Assembly: GCA_019419525.1 (NCBI GenBank)
Contig: DXZU01000026.1
Span: 12,952-76,951 of the forward strand
DNA length: 64,000 nt
Direction of reading: 5' to 3'
Source of the DNA: Collinsella sp.
GTDB taxonomy: Bacteria; Actinomycetota; Coriobacteriia; Coriobacteriales; Coriobacteriaceae
The notes under the pieces: model-generated
Told to the model about the DNA's origin: nothing
Seen by the model: only the letters and a program-made list of their open reading frames with translations
Database searches by the model: none
In this document: one piece after another, positions 36,041 through 45,283 of the stretch
Layout: every line of letters starts with the position of its first letter
Numbering within the stretch: position 1 is the first letter of the stretch
Made by a program: the position numbers and the translations under genes

Positions 36041-37477
36041 ATGCCGAATGTCCCCACGATCACCCCGGGCCCAGATGATACCGAGCGCACGCCCAAAGGT
36101 GCCACCGAAACGATTCCTCTGATTACAAACGTACATGCCGACAAGCAGAGCGAACGCACGAACGATACGGCCGAGATTTCCGATGAAGAGGCATATGCCA
36201 AGCTCAAGGCAAAACGTGCCGAACGTCGACGCAAAAAGCTGATTCGACGCGGTATTGCCGCCGGCGTCGTAGGTGCCATCGCGCTCATTGCCATTGTCGC
36301 AACCCTGGTTATCAATGCGCAGCCACAGGGCGCTAGCGAGCCTGTGACCGACATGGTGACCGAGGGCACGTTTACCACAACGGTCGAGGCGAAAGGCCAG
36401 CTCAAACCCATTTCGTCCTCAGTGGTCTCCCCTTCTGTCGACGGCACGGTCGATTCGATCAACGTGCAGGCAGGCCAATCCGTCAACGAGGGCGACGTGC
36501 TTATGACCATTAAAAACGACGAGCTCGATCGCAACGTTGCCGAGGCGCAGCGTGCAGTTGCAGCCGCCCAGGAAGACCTCGCCAACGCGCAGAAAGCCCT
36601 CGCTTCCGCGCAGGCCACCCCAACGACGGACGTCGATGCAGCTTCCGCCGCAGCGGCAGGCGCCTCCGCTGGGTCCGCCGACACGAACACCGTATCGGCC
36701 GCACAGCGCAGCCTCGCATCAGCCCAGGCAAACCTCGATCAGGCGAACGCCAAGGCCGCCGGGCGCACGGTTACGGCGCCGAGCTCGGGCAGCATCGTGG
36801 AGCTTAACGCCAAGGTGGGCGCCACGGTAACAGGCGGCATGATCATGGGCGAAAGCGATACGAGCGGCGGCAAGCAGTGCATGCAGATCGCCGACCTCTC
36901 CAAGATGAAGGTAACGGTTCAGGTGGGCGAAAAGGACATCACCAAGATCGCCGTGGGCCAGAGCGCCAACGTGACCTATCCCGCGTTTCCCGATATTGTG
37001 AGCCAGGGGACGGTCACGGCCATCGCCTCGGTGGCAAACTCCGACTCCAACTCCGGCGGCGGCAGCGTAACCTTTAACGTCGACATCCTCATCGAGGCTC
37101 CCGACGCGCGCCTGAAGCCGGGCATGACAGCCGAGGTCTCGGTGGTGACCGAGCAGCTCGACGACGTGGTGATGGTGCCGACGATGGCGCTCATGACCGA
37201 AGATGGCGAACACTATTACGTCAACGTGGCAACCGATGACGAGGGCAAGCAAACCCGTCGCGTGAAGGTGACCATCGTGACACAAAACGACAACGAAGCC
37301 GTAGTCGGCAAGACACAGATCAAGCGCGACGACCAGGGCAACGAAATCAATCCTGGCGTGCCCACAACCAAACTGCGCGACGGTGACACCCTCGTCATGG
37401 ACACCGGAGCGGGCGCAACGGCTGACGGCGGCCACAGCGCGGATTCGGGCAACATGTCTGCCGACGAGGGTATGTAA
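36041..37477 (+). CDS. Membrane-fusion/periplasmic adaptor-like subunit of a MacAB/YknX-type exporter
   Basis: The 478-residue protein has a charged cytosolic N-terminus, one membrane span (IAAGVVGAIALIAIVATLVI, about 72-92), a biotinyl-lipoyl half-motif (SVVSPSVDGTVDSINVQAGQSVNEGDVL) and an alanine-rich coiled coil near 165-245. The second lipoyl half and beta-barrel follow (TAPSSGSIVELNAKVGATV). In Gram-positive YknX-type systems this part sits outside the membrane and works with an ATPase and a permease. AAGGAG precedes ATG 36041 by five bases. The stop overlaps the ATPase start (TAATG), so the three genes form one operon. The substrate, possibly a peptide or antimicrobial, cannot be told. 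Confidence 0.9.
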   Translation: MPNVPTITPGPDDTERTPKGATETIPLITNVHADKQSERTNDTAEISDEEAYAKLKAKRAERRRKKLIRRGIAAGVVGAIALIAIVATLVINAQPQGASEPVTDMVTEGTFTTTVEAKGQLKPISSSVVSPSVDGTVDSINVQAGQSVNEGDVLMTIKNDELDRNVAEAQRAVAAAQEDLANAQKALASAQATPTTDVDAASAAAAGASAGSADTNTVSAAQRSLASAQANLDQANAKAAGRTVTAPSSGSIVELNAKVGATVTGGMIMGESDTSGGKQCMQIADLSKMKVTVQVGEKDITKIAVGQSANVTYPAFPDIVSQGTVTAIASVANSDSNSGGGSVTFNVDILIEAPDARLKPGMTAEVSVVTEQLDDVVMVPTMALMTEDGEHYYVNVATDDEGKQTRRVKVTIVTQNDNEAVVGKTQIKRDDQGNEINPGVPTTKLRDGDTLVMDTGAGATADGGHSADSGNMSADEGM

Positions 37478-38250
37478 TGCGTCCCGTCATCGACATTCGC
37501 AACGTGCACCGTATCTTTGAGAGCGAGGCCGGCTGCGCCCATATCCTGCACAACGTGAGCCTGGCGGTAGATCCCGGCGAGTTCGTCGCTATCACCGGCC
37601 CCTCGGGCTCGGGCAAGTCGACGCTCATGAACATCCTAGGCTGCCTGGATAAACCGACGGCGGGCGATTACTTCCTGCAAGGGCTCAACGTCGCCGAGCT
37701 CGACGATGATGAGCTCACCGAGGTGCGAGCGCTGAGCATCGGCTTTGTCTTTCAGAGCTTTAATCTGCTGCCGCGCCTGACGGTGATCGAAAACGTCATG
37801 CTGCCGCTGTCCTACACCAATGTGCCGCGCAGCCAGCGTGAGATGCGCGCCGTGCACGCGCTGCAAGCCGTCACGCTTCCGGTCGACCATTGGGACCATC
37901 GTATATCGGAGCTGTCGGGCGGACAGATGCAGCGCGTCGCCATCGCACGCGCCCTCGTCAACGACCCGCCCATCATTTTGGCCGACGAGCCAACGGGAAA
38001 TCTAGACTCGACAACCGGGGCGCTCGTCATGGAAACCTTCCACAAGCTCCAGAAACGCGGCAAGACCATCGTACTCATTACGCATGACCCCGGCATCGCC
38101 GCCGAGGCCGATCGAGCCGTAACCATCCGTGACGGGCGAATCCATAACGGCGCATATGTCGCGCATACACCGAATACGTTACGCGGGGCCGTCAAAAACC
38201 TGCCCGCGATTTCTGCAACCACCAATCAGCCGAAAGGAGCGAAGGCATGA
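37477..38250 (+). CDS. ABC transporter ATP-binding protein (MacB/YknY/LolD type)
   Basis: This 257-residue ATPase has Walker A GPSGSGKSTLMNILG near 38-52, the Q-loop in FVFQSFNLLPRLTVIENV, signature LSGGQMQRVAIARAL near 145, Walker B IILADEPTGNLDS and the H-switch in VLITHDPG. The MacB-family spacing NLLPRLTVIENVMLPL is clear. It should power the type VII ABC exporter formed with the adaptor upstream and the permease downstream. It overlaps both genes (one base with the adaptor stop, four bases ATGA with the permease). Confidence 0.94.
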   Translation: MRPVIDIRNVHRIFESEAGCAHILHNVSLAVDPGEFVAITGPSGSGKSTLMNILGCLDKPTAGDYFLQGLNVAELDDDELTEVRALSIGFVFQSFNLLPRLTVIENVMLPLSYTNVPRSQREMRAVHALQAVTLPVDHWDHRISELSGGQMQRVAIARALVNDPPIILADEPTGNLDSTTGALVMETFHKLQKRGKTIVLITHDPGIAAEADRAVTIRDGRIHNGAYVAHTPNTLRGAVKNLPAISATTNQPKGAKA

Positions 38251-39461
38251 ACACCCGCGATCTTGTCCAAGAAGCCCTTCACTCGCTCGAGGCCAACAAG
38301 GGACGCAGCCTGCTCACCATCCTTGGCATCGTCATTGGCATCGCCTCGGTCATCGCCATGACTTCGCTCATCGGCGGTATCCAAAACAGCCTGGTCAACA
38401 GCCTGGGCCTCAATGCAGCCCGCATGGTAGAGATCTATTCGTCCCAAGAACTCACCGATTCGGATGTGGAAAAGCTTCGCAAACTGGTGCCGCAGATTGA
38501 GCAGATCGGCATCGTCGATAGCGCCTATTCCGAGTACAAGGTCGGGGATAAAAGCTATACCGTCATGGCACACGGCGTCGATAGCGACATGCTCGATGCC
38601 GTGGGCGCCAGCAAGCTCGTTGCGGGACGCGTCTATTCACAGGCAGAGTCTCAATCAGGCTCGCGCGTGGCGCTCATCAGCCGCGGCGGCGCCGATCAGC
38701 TTTACGGCAACGAACAGGACGCACTGGGGAAAACCATCAAGGTGTCCAACGGCGAGGTGCAGATTGTAGGCGTGATTGATGGCGGCAGCGACTCCATGGG
38801 CTCGCTCACGCTGTATATGCCACGCGAAACCATCTCCGGCCTGTTTGGCGACGAGAATCCTTCATTTCCCAGCGTGACGGCACTTGCCGCCGAGGGCACA
38901 GACATGGACGAGCTCTGCAAGACCATCGAGTCTAAGGTGCGCGCGATGAAGGGCATCTCGGAGGATGATGAGTACGACAGCGTATCGGCGACCTCCATGA
39001 AAAGCGCCATCGATGCACTCAACTCGTTTATGGGCGCCTTCTCGCTCATCATGGGCGCTGTCGCCAGTATCTCACTGCTTGTCGGCGGAATCGGCATTAT
39101 GAATATGATGCTTACCAACGTGACTGAGCGCATCCGCGAGATCGGTATTCGCCGTGCCTTGGGCGCCAGTCGCCGCGATATCACCGCGCAGTTTTTGGCC
39201 GAGTCCTCGGCGCTGTGCGTCACCGGTGGCCTGCTGGGTGTCCTGATTGGCTATCTGCTGGCCTGGGGCCTCGCGATGTTTGCCGCAGGATCAGGGGTTC
39301 TCAACGAGCTCGGGGCCAGTGGGGAGATCACACCGAGCTTTTCAATCGCCACGGTGCTGCTGGCCTTCGGCGTCTCCGTCGGCATCGGCGTAATCTTTGG
39401 CTTCTACCCCGCTCGCCGCGCGGCAAAGCTCAACCCGGTGGAGTGCCTACGCTACCAGTAA
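38247..39461 (+). CDS. MacB/FtsX-type ABC permease
   Basis: The 404-residue protein has the four-span MacB/YknZ layout: an N-terminal helix region (SLLTILGIVIGIASVIAMTSLIGG, 20-43), a large external domain (about 50-270), and three C-terminal spans. Between the spans is the FtsX signature NMMLTNVTERIREIGIRRALGAS. These permeases transmit ATP hydrolysis as mechanical motion to the external domain and adaptor. It is the last gene of the operon. An inverted-repeat element and an IS remnant lie just beyond, before the convergent cobalamin genes. Confidence 0.93.
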   Translation: MNTRDLVQEALHSLEANKGRSLLTILGIVIGIASVIAMTSLIGGIQNSLVNSLGLNAARMVEIYSSQELTDSDVEKLRKLVPQIEQIGIVDSAYSEYKVGDKSYTVMAHGVDSDMLDAVGASKLVAGRVYSQAESQSGSRVALISRGGADQLYGNEQDALGKTIKVSNGEVQIVGVIDGGSDSMGSLTLYMPRETISGLFGDENPSFPSVTALAAEGTDMDELCKTIESKVRAMKGISEDDEYDSVSATSMKSAIDALNSFMGAFSLIMGAVASISLLVGGIGIMNMMLTNVTERIREIGIRRALGASRRDITAQFLAESSALCVTGGLLGVLIGYLLAWGLAMFAAGSGVLNELGASGEITPSFSIATVLLAFGVSVGIGVIFGFYPARRAAKLNPVECLRYQ

Positions 39462-39473
39462 GCCACCACCAAC

Positions 39474-39542
39474 AAGTTGCGGTGAATTAGGAACCGAATA
39501 TGCTATCTAGCAGCATAAACAGACACTATTTCACCGCAACTT
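39474..39542. repeat. Inverted-repeat element, copy 2 (GTTGCGGTGAA arms)
   Basis: The arm AAGTTGCGGTGAATTAG (39474-39490) is complementary to 39526-39542 with one mismatch. The centre carries a small TGCT/AGCA hairpin. The arms match the element at 23266-23333. The right arm abuts the IS21-like remnant exactly. The 12-mer AAGGACTGTTTG occurs just outside this copy (about 39547) and inside copy 1 (about 23279). Confidence 0.78.
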
Positions 39543-39640
39543 ATTGAAGGACTGTTTGCGCCAGTTCTGGGCGTCGTCCTCGAGCTATTGATGGATGACG
39601 GGCTTGTACGGGTCGAGCTTGCACGGGGCGCTCCTCCTCG
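39543..39640 (-). mobile_element. Remnant of an IS21-family transposase (IstA-like)
   Basis: The minus strand translates to CKLDPYKPVIHQ, a stop, then LEDDAQNWRKQ. This resembles the N-terminal region of IS21-type IstA transposases, typically K-L-D-P-[YF]-K-P-x-I-D-x-W-L-x-x-D followed by R-K-Q-R-H-T. Only about 32 codons remain, with an in-frame TAG at 39585-39587. It lies at the left edge of the cobalamin cluster and touches the inverted repeat. The match is from memory of the family. Confidence 0.6.
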
Positions 39641-39672
39641 CGGGCGGGAGGGCGCGCAGGCGCGGCAAGCGC

Positions 39673-40446
39673 CTAGCGCGCGAACTCCCGTAAGAGCGCG
39701 TCTTCCACTTCCCGAAGCGAAAGGGCCCCGCCTCCCTCGGCGGGACGGGTGACCACGATGCAGCGCGCTCCCACGTCGCGCGCGGAGGCGAGCTTCTCGG
39801 CCGTGCCGCCTACGGTTCCCGAGTCCTTGGTCACAAGCCACTGGGCGCCCACCTGCCGAAGCATCGCCTCGTTGAGCTCGCGGGTGAAGGGCCCCTGCAT
39901 GCCGATGACGTGCGACGGCGAAAACCCCGCGTCGATGCACTTCGTTATAGCACCGGGCAGCGGGAGCACGCGCACGAAGAAGCGCTCCGCGAAATCGGCG
40001 ACGCGCGTGTAGGGAGCAAGCTCCTTGCTCCCCGTCGTGAGAAGCGCGCGACCCGGGTTCTCGGAGAGAAAGCACGCCGCGCAGGCGATCGACGCGACCG
40101 ACACGACGCCTTTGGGCAGCGCCTCGGCCGGGCGCGCAAGGCGCAGGCATCGTGCACCCACGGCGAGCGAAGCGGCCCGGATGTTGCCGCTTGCGAGCGT
40201 AGCGAAGGGGTGCGTGGCGTCGACGACGATGCGCGCGCCGGAAAGCTCGCGCTCCATGTCGGCCTCGTCGAGCCTGCTCGCATGCACCTCGATGCCCGGA
40301 AGCTCGCTCAAAAGCTCACCTCCGTACTCGGTTGCCGCGTAGGCACGGGCGGGGACGCCCGCCCCGCTCGCCCATTCGCACAGAAGGCGGCCCTCGGTGG
40401 TGCCGGCGAAGATGCGCAGCGCCGGCACGGATGCGGGGGCCGTCAC
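39673..40446 (-). CDS. cbiJ: Precorrin-6A/cobalt-precorrin-6A reductase
   Basis: The 257-residue protein reduces the corrin macrocycle of (cobalt-)precorrin-6A with NAD(P)H. Visible family features are LRIFAGTTEGRLLCEWA near the N-terminus, the VVDATHPFA block near 80, and TKDSGTVGGTAEKL near 205. It is the last gene of the long cobalamin operon. GTG 40446 overlaps the cbiC stop (GTGA); the open frame further upstream lies within cbiC and is ignored. Its 3' end stops 33 bases short of the IS21 remnant. Confidence 0.9.
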   Translation of the reverse strand: MTAPASVPALRIFAGTTEGRLLCEWASGAGVPARAYAATEYGGELLSELPGIEVHASRLDEADMERELSGARIVVDATHPFATLASGNIRAASLAVGARCLRLARPAEALPKGVVSVASIACAACFLSENPGRALLTTGSKELAPYTRVADFAERFFVRVLPLPGAITKCIDAGFSPSHVIGMQGPFTRELNEAMLRQVGAQWLVTKDSGTVGGTAEKLASARDVGARCIVVTRPAEGGGALSLREVEDALLREFAR

Positions 40447-41084
40447 TTCGCGCCACCCGTGCGCGTGATCTGGTAGAGCAGCGCGTTCATAATGGCGGCC
40501 GCCACGGTCGAGCCGCCCTTGCGACCCCTCGCGACGATGGCCGGCACGCGTCGCGCGAGTAGCTCCTCTTTCGCCTCGACCACGTTCACAAACCCGACCG
40601 GCACCCCAACGACGAGCGCGGGCGCGATCCTCCCCGCGTCCATGAGCTCGGCGAGGCGCAGAAGTGCTGTGGGAGCGTTGCCGACGGCCACGATGAGCGG
40701 ACCCTCGATGCGGCAAGCTTTGTCCATGCTCGCAACGGCGCGAGTCGTGCCCGCGGCGCGCGCAGCCACGGCGACATCAGGGTCGGCCATGTAGCACACG
40801 GCCTTGCAGCCGAGCTTCGCGAGCGCGGGCTTGCTTATGCCTGCGAGCGCCATGTTCGTGTCGGTGAGCACCGTGGCCCCTGCGCGCAGTGCGTCGAGCG
40901 CACAGTGCGCGGCGTCATGAGTGAACACGAGGGATTCGGCGTACGAGAAGTCGGCAGTGGTGTGGATGACGCGTTTCACGACGGGCCCTTCGAGCGGCGG
41001 GAACGTGCGGCTGCCGAGCTCTTCGGTGATGATCTCGAAGCTGCGCCGCTCGATGTCGCCGGGCGCCATCTCCTTGGAATCCAT
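40443..41084 (-). CDS. cbiC: Precorrin-8X/cobalt-precorrin-8 methylmutase
   Basis: The 213-residue protein moves the C11 methyl to C12 to give (hydrogen-/cob)yrinic acid. The catalytic histidine lies in VVKRVIHTTADF near residue 41. TDTNMALAGI, VGNAPTALLRL and the glycine-rich VGVPVGFVNVVEAKE follow, all typical of CbiC/CobH. ATG 41084 directly follows the cobO stop (TAGATG), with GGAGTGGAG upstream. It overlaps cbiJ by four bases. Confidence 0.95.
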   Translation of the reverse strand: MDSKEMAPGDIERRSFEIITEELGSRTFPPLEGPVVKRVIHTTADFSYAESLVFTHDAAHCALDALRAGATVLTDTNMALAGISKPALAKLGCKAVCYMADPDVAVAARAAGTTRAVASMDKACRIEGPLIVAVGNAPTALLRLAELMDAGRIAPALVVGVPVGFVNVVEAKEELLARRVPAIVARGRKGGSTVAAAIMNALLYQITRTGGAK

Positions 41085-41600
41085 CTAGTACTCCACTCCT
41101 TCCCTTGCACATATCCCCTGAGCGTAGGGGTGTTTCTCGCACCGCATCTCGGTTATGTAGTCGGCCTTCTCCACGATCTTGCGGGAAGGCGCGCGCCCAG
41201 TGAGCGCTACTTCGACGCCGCGCGCGGACATATCGAGCGCGCGGTCCACGAGCGCCTCGTCGACAAGCCCCTTCGAAAGCGCGTCGAGCGCCTCGTCGAG
41301 CACAAGCAGCCCCTCCTGCGCGCCCTCGAGCTCGGCGAGCGCGGAAGCGAGGTTCCCATCGTGCAGTTCGCACGTCGCGGCAAGTTCTTCCGACGTCATC
41401 GACCAGGTAAACTTGTCCGACACCTTCCCCGCGAACACGGGCACGCCGAAATGCTCGGCGAGCAGGCGCGCCTCCCCGCTTTCGCCGTCTTTCAGGAACT
41501 GCACGACGACGACGCGGCGGCCTGCGGCGAGCATGCGAAGGGCGAGGCCCATCGCCGCCGTGGTCTTGCCTTTGCCGTCGCCATGATACACGTGGATCAT
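41085..41600 (-). CDS. cobO: Cob(I)yrinic acid a,c-diamide adenosyltransferase (CobO/BtuR type)
   Basis: The 171-residue protein attaches the 5'-deoxyadenosyl group of ATP to cobalt. The P-loop is HGDGKGKTTAAMG at residues 6-18, and LLVLDEALDALSKGLVD gives Walker B. The C-terminal ALTGRAPSRKIVEKADYITEM matches the CobA/CobO family. ATG 41600 overlaps the cbiP stop as ATGA. It supplies adenosylated substrate to CbiP, encoded just upstream. Confidence 0.95.
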   Translation of the reverse strand: MIHVYHGDGKGKTTAAMGLALRMLAAGRRVVVVQFLKDGESGEARLLAEHFGVPVFAGKVSDKFTWSMTSEELAATCELHDGNLASALAELEGAQEGLLVLDEALDALSKGLVDEALVDRALDMSARGVEVALTGRAPSRKIVEKADYITEMRCEKHPYAQGICAREGVEY

Positions 41601-43096
41601 ACGCCCTCCTCGATAATGCGGTAGACATACTCCATGTCGAGCGCCCCGCGCACGACGTCGGCCAGGCGGTCGAACTCGCGCGCACGGTGATCGGCTGCGG
41701 ACGCTGTGCCCGCAGCACCCACGACGCTCTCGGGCAGGCCGCGCATGCGCGCGAGCGAGCGCGCGAGGGCGAGCGCCAACCCCGGTTCGTCGAACAGGCC
41801 GTGGAGATAGGTTCCGAACACGTTTCCGCAGGCCGCGCCTTCTGGTTTGCCGCCAATCGTGCCCGCAGGCGCGCAGGAGACGGTCGTTTCACCGTCGTGA
41901 ATCTCGTACCCGCGCGCCGTCATGCCGTTCCACACCGAGAACGCGCCTTGGGCACCCGTGATGCGCAGCTCCGACTGGGCGAGGCGCTTTTCCTCCTTGA
42001 ACACCGTACTTGCAGGGATGAGCCCGAGCCCGCGCGCGGTGCCAGCGCCTTCCCTGCCGTGCGGGTCGGAAAGCTCGTCTCCCAAAAGCTGGTAGCCTCC
42101 GCATATGCCGAGCACCGGCGTGCCCGCGCCCGAAAGCGCGCGTACACAGGCTCCGATGCCGCTAGCCGCAAGCCAGCGCGCGTCGTCGAGCGTGGTCTTC
42201 GAGCCGGGGAGCACCACCAGGTCGGGTCGGCCCAGATCGGTCGTCGAGGAAACGTAGCGCACGCCCATGCCGGGCACGCGCGAAAGCGGGTCGAAGTCGG
42301 TGAAGTTCGACAGATGCGGAAGGCGCACGACGGCGACATCGATGACGCCGCGCGCCTCGCGGGCAGATAGGCGCGGCGCGAGCGAGTCCTCGTCGTCCAG
42401 GTCGAGCGTAAGATACGGCACGACCCCCACGACGGGAACCCCGCACATCTTCTCGAGCGGGGTCAAACCCGGGCGCAGGATTTCCACATCGCCGCGGAAC
42501 TTGTTCACCACAAGCCCCCGCAAAAGCGCGCGATCCTCAGGCGCAAAGAGCGCGACCGTGCCGTAGAGCTGGGCAAACACCCCGCCTGGGTCGATGTCGC
42601 CCACGAGCAGCACGGGGGAGGACACGGCGCGCGCGAGCCCCATGTTGACGATGTCGTTTTCGGAAAGGTTGATTTCGGCGGGGCTGCCGGCGCCCTCGAT
42701 GACGATGACGTCGTTTTCCTCCGCGAGCGAATCGAACGCCTCCAAAATCTGCGGCATGAGCGCCTTCTTTCGCGCGAAGTAGTCCCTCGCAGCGAAGGCT
42801 CCCTGCGCCTTGCCGGCCACGATGAGCTGGCTTCGGTGGTCGCTTTCGGGCTTGAGAAGGATGGGGTTCATGCGCACGTCGGGCGCGATGCCGCACGCCT
42901 CGGCCTGCATGATCTGGGCGCGCCCCATCTCGAGCCCGTCGGCCGTGACACCGCTGTTGAGCGCCATGTTCTGGCTCTTGAAGGGAGTCACGCGCAGGCC
43001 GTCCTGCGAAAGCACACGGCACAGCCCCGCCGCAAGCAGGCTCTTACCCGCGTTCGACATTGTGCCCTGGATCATGATGGGCTTCGCCCTACCCAC
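41597..43096 (-). CDS. cbiP: Cobyric acid synthase
   Basis: The 499-residue glutamine-dependent amidase adds four amides (b, d, e, g) to adenosylcobyrinic acid a,c-diamide. The N-terminal ATP domain has IMIQGTMSNAGKSLLAAGL near 6-24, MALNSGVTADGLEMGRAQ and VVIEGAGSPAEINL. The C-terminal triad-type amidotransferase has the nucleophile in PVLGICGGYQLLG and the histidine in YLHGLF. GTG 43096 has GGAGGT 8 bases upstream and overlaps the end of cobD. An upstream extension would lie inside that gene. Confidence 0.95.
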   Translation of the reverse strand: MGRAKPIMIQGTMSNAGKSLLAAGLCRVLSQDGLRVTPFKSQNMALNSGVTADGLEMGRAQIMQAEACGIAPDVRMNPILLKPESDHRSQLIVAGKAQGAFAARDYFARKKALMPQILEAFDSLAEENDVIVIEGAGSPAEINLSENDIVNMGLARAVSSPVLLVGDIDPGGVFAQLYGTVALFAPEDRALLRGLVVNKFRGDVEILRPGLTPLEKMCGVPVVGVVPYLTLDLDDEDSLAPRLSAREARGVIDVAVVRLPHLSNFTDFDPLSRVPGMGVRYVSSTTDLGRPDLVVLPGSKTTLDDARWLAASGIGACVRALSGAGTPVLGICGGYQLLGDELSDPHGREGAGTARGLGLIPASTVFKEEKRLAQSELRITGAQGAFSVWNGMTARGYEIHDGETTVSCAPAGTIGGKPEGAACGNVFGTYLHGLFDEPGLALALARSLARMRGLPESVVGAAGTASAADHRAREFDRLADVVRGALDMEYVYRIIEEGV

Positions 43097-44312
43097 GGGT
43101 ATCGACCTCCTTCGCCGAGCCTCGGCCATCCGCGCCCGCCATAGCGCCGCTGAAAGAAGCGTCGCCCCGTTCGTCGGGTTCGCCTTCGCCCGATGCACCT
43201 TCCGCCCGAAGCACGCGGCTGAACGCCATCGCAAGCCGGGCATTCTCCTTGCGCGTGCGCACCGCGACGCGGCACCAGAAACGGGACAGTACCGAAAAGG
43301 AGTCACACGTGCGGACCAAAACCCCCTGTTTATACAGGCGCTCGGGGATGTCTTTCGCCGGCGTGCGGACTAAAAGGAAGTTCGCATCCGACGGCACGAC
43401 GGAAAGCCCGAGCGAGGAGAGCTCGTGGGAAAGCCACGCTCGCTCGCCCGCCAATACTTCGCGCGTGCGCGAGACGTATTCAACGTCTTCCAGGGCGGCG
43501 ATGCCCGCGGCCTCGGCGACCGAGGAGACGGGCCACGCCTGCCCCGCCCGGCGAATCCCCTCGATGAGTTGGGCGTTTCCGCTGATCAGATATCCCAACC
43601 GCAAGCCCGCCATTCCGTAGAGCTTGGTGAACGCGGAGAGCACGGCCACATGGCGCGAACACGCGGCGCGTGCGGCCACGCTCCTTTCGCGGGCGTCGGG
43701 CGCAAATCCGAGGAAGCACTCGTCCACGACGAGCAGCGCGCCCACCTGCTCGCAGCGGCAAGCCGCGGCATCGATCACGCTGGGGTCGACGAGGCGCCCC
43801 GTCGGGTTGTTCGGATTGCAGAGGTACGCCACGTCTCCCGGCCCCTCGATCGCGCGGGCGAAGGAGGCGGGCACGTCGAAGTCGTCCGCTTCGGAGAGCG
43901 GGAACTCCTGCACGCATGCGCCGTAGTACGATGCCGCCTCCGCATATTCAGAGAACGTCGGCGCACACACGACGATGCGTTTCGGGCACACCGCCGCGGC
44001 GAGCCGCCAGATGATGTCGGACGCGCCCGCGCCGCAGACGATAGTATCTTCGGGAATGCCCTGGGCGCGCGCTAGGGCGCGAACGAGGGCGAGGCTTTCC
44101 CTATCGGGGTAGGCGTCGATTCGAGAAAGCGCCTTGCAAGCTGCGGCGACGGCGCGCGGCGAGGGGCCTGCAGGATTCACGTTCACCGAGAAGTCAATGA
44201 GGTCGGAGGCGCCCCCTTCGCAAGCGATGCCGAGCGATTGCGCGCTGCCCCCATGCGCACGGGCGCGCAGGATTCCCCCGGCAGCCCGGGGCGCGGCGTG
44301 GTCTTCCCTCAT
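43089..44312 (-). CDS. cobD: CobD-type L-threonine-O-3-phosphate decarboxylase (class I PLP enzyme)
   Basis: The 407-residue fold-type I PLP protein makes (R)-1-amino-2-propanol phosphate, the linker of the nucleotide loop. LIDFSVNVNPAGPSPRAV near 30-47 is typical of CobD/CobC proteins. CGAGASDIIWRLA, LCNPNNPTGRLVD and LSAFTKLYGMAGLRLGY, with the PLP lysine in the last, complete the core. A histidinol-phosphate aminotransferase is the nearest alternative, but the position between cbiB and cbiP favours CobD. ATG 44312 overlaps the cbiB stop as ATGA. The C-terminal 45 residues are Gly/Glu/Ala-rich and not conserved in the family. Confidence 0.9.
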   Translation of the reverse strand: MREDHAAPRAAGGILRARAHGGSAQSLGIACEGGASDLIDFSVNVNPAGPSPRAVAAACKALSRIDAYPDRESLALVRALARAQGIPEDTIVCGAGASDIIWRLAAAVCPKRIVVCAPTFSEYAEAASYYGACVQEFPLSEADDFDVPASFARAIEGPGDVAYLCNPNNPTGRLVDPSVIDAAACRCEQVGALLVVDECFLGFAPDARERSVAARAACSRHVAVLSAFTKLYGMAGLRLGYLISGNAQLIEGIRRAGQAWPVSSVAEAAGIAALEDVEYVSRTREVLAGERAWLSHELSSLGLSVVPSDANFLLVRTPAKDIPERLYKQGVLVRTCDSFSVLSRFWCRVAVRTRKENARLAMAFSRVLRAEGASGEGEPDERGDASFSGAMAGADGRGSAKEVDTRG

Positions 44313-45283
44313 GCCATCGCCCCCACGGCGAGCACGACCGCCGCGCGCGCGGCACCGAAGACGACGAGCGCGCATACGGACGCGGCGAGCATGAGCCTTG
44401 TCGCCCGGGCGATGTCGCCCCACTCGATTTCGCGGGACGCGTCGCCTATCGTCGGCTTCTCAACGAGCTTGCCGAAATACACCGCAGGTCCTGCCAGGCG
44501 CAGCCCGAGCGCGCCCGCGCACGCTGACTCGGTCTGCGCCGCGTTCGGGCTCACATGGCGACGCCTATCGCGGCGCCAGATGCGCGCCGCCCCGCGCGCG
44601 TCGAGCCCGACGATCGGGCACACGGCGATCATGAGCAGGGCCGACAAGCGCGAGGGAATCCAATTCACCGCATCGTCGAGGCGCGCCGAGGCGCAGCCGA
44701 AGTCGATGTAGCGCTCGTTTTTGTAGCCCACCATGCTGTCGAGCGTGTTCACCGCCTTATACGCCATGCCCAAGGGCGCACCCCCGATCATAAGGTAGAA
44801 AAGCGGCGCGATGACTCCGTCGCTCGCGTTCTCCGCCACCGTTTCCACGGCGGCGCGCGCGACGCCCTGCTCGCCGAGAACAGACGTGTCACGTCCCACG
44901 ATGAGCCCGACGGCTTCGCGCGCCGCGACAAGGCCGCCCTTCGAGAACGCGCGGGCCACGTCCAGGCTCTGGCGGCGCAGCTCGCATGTCGCGAGAATCT
45001 GATAGCTCGCCCATGCCTCGGCCACGAAGCGCAAGCCGGAGTGAACCATGCCGCAAAGATGCAGGATTCCCCAGGTCAAAAGCCCACACGCAAGCGGAAG
45101 CGCCACGGCGAGCACAAGCCCTGCGGCGCGCGTGCCCGCGGACGTTTGCGGGAATGCGCCCCGCAGGCGGCCTTCGGCCCACGTGATCGCGCGCCCCATG
45201 GCGACGACGGGATGGGGAAGCCAGCGCGGGTCGCCGAAGGCAAGGTCGGCCGCGAACCCGACGGCGACGGCAAGAATCGTCAT
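44309..45283 (-). CDS. cbiB: Adenosylcobinamide-phosphate synthase
   Basis: The 324-residue membrane protein joins aminopropanol (phosphate) to adenosylcobyric acid. The family start FAADLAFGDPRWLPHPVVAMG lies at 9-29, and ARAAVETVAENASDGVIAPLFY and AYKAVNTLDSMVGYKNERY near 155-205 are diagnostic. Four or more hydrophobic helices are visible, including the last 25 residues. ATG 45283 shares its A with the preceding TGA. It is coupled to cobD. Confidence 0.95.
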   Translation of the reverse strand: MTILAVAVGFAADLAFGDPRWLPHPVVAMGRAITWAEGRLRGAFPQTSAGTRAAGLVLAVALPLACGLLTWGILHLCGMVHSGLRFVAEAWASYQILATCELRRQSLDVARAFSKGGLVAAREAVGLIVGRDTSVLGEQGVARAAVETVAENASDGVIAPLFYLMIGGAPLGMAYKAVNTLDSMVGYKNERYIDFGCASARLDDAVNWIPSRLSALLMIAVCPIVGLDARGAARIWRRDRRRHVSPNAAQTESACAGALGLRLAGPAVYFGKLVEKPTIGDASREIEWGDIARATRLMLAASVCALVVFGAARAAVVLAVGAMA

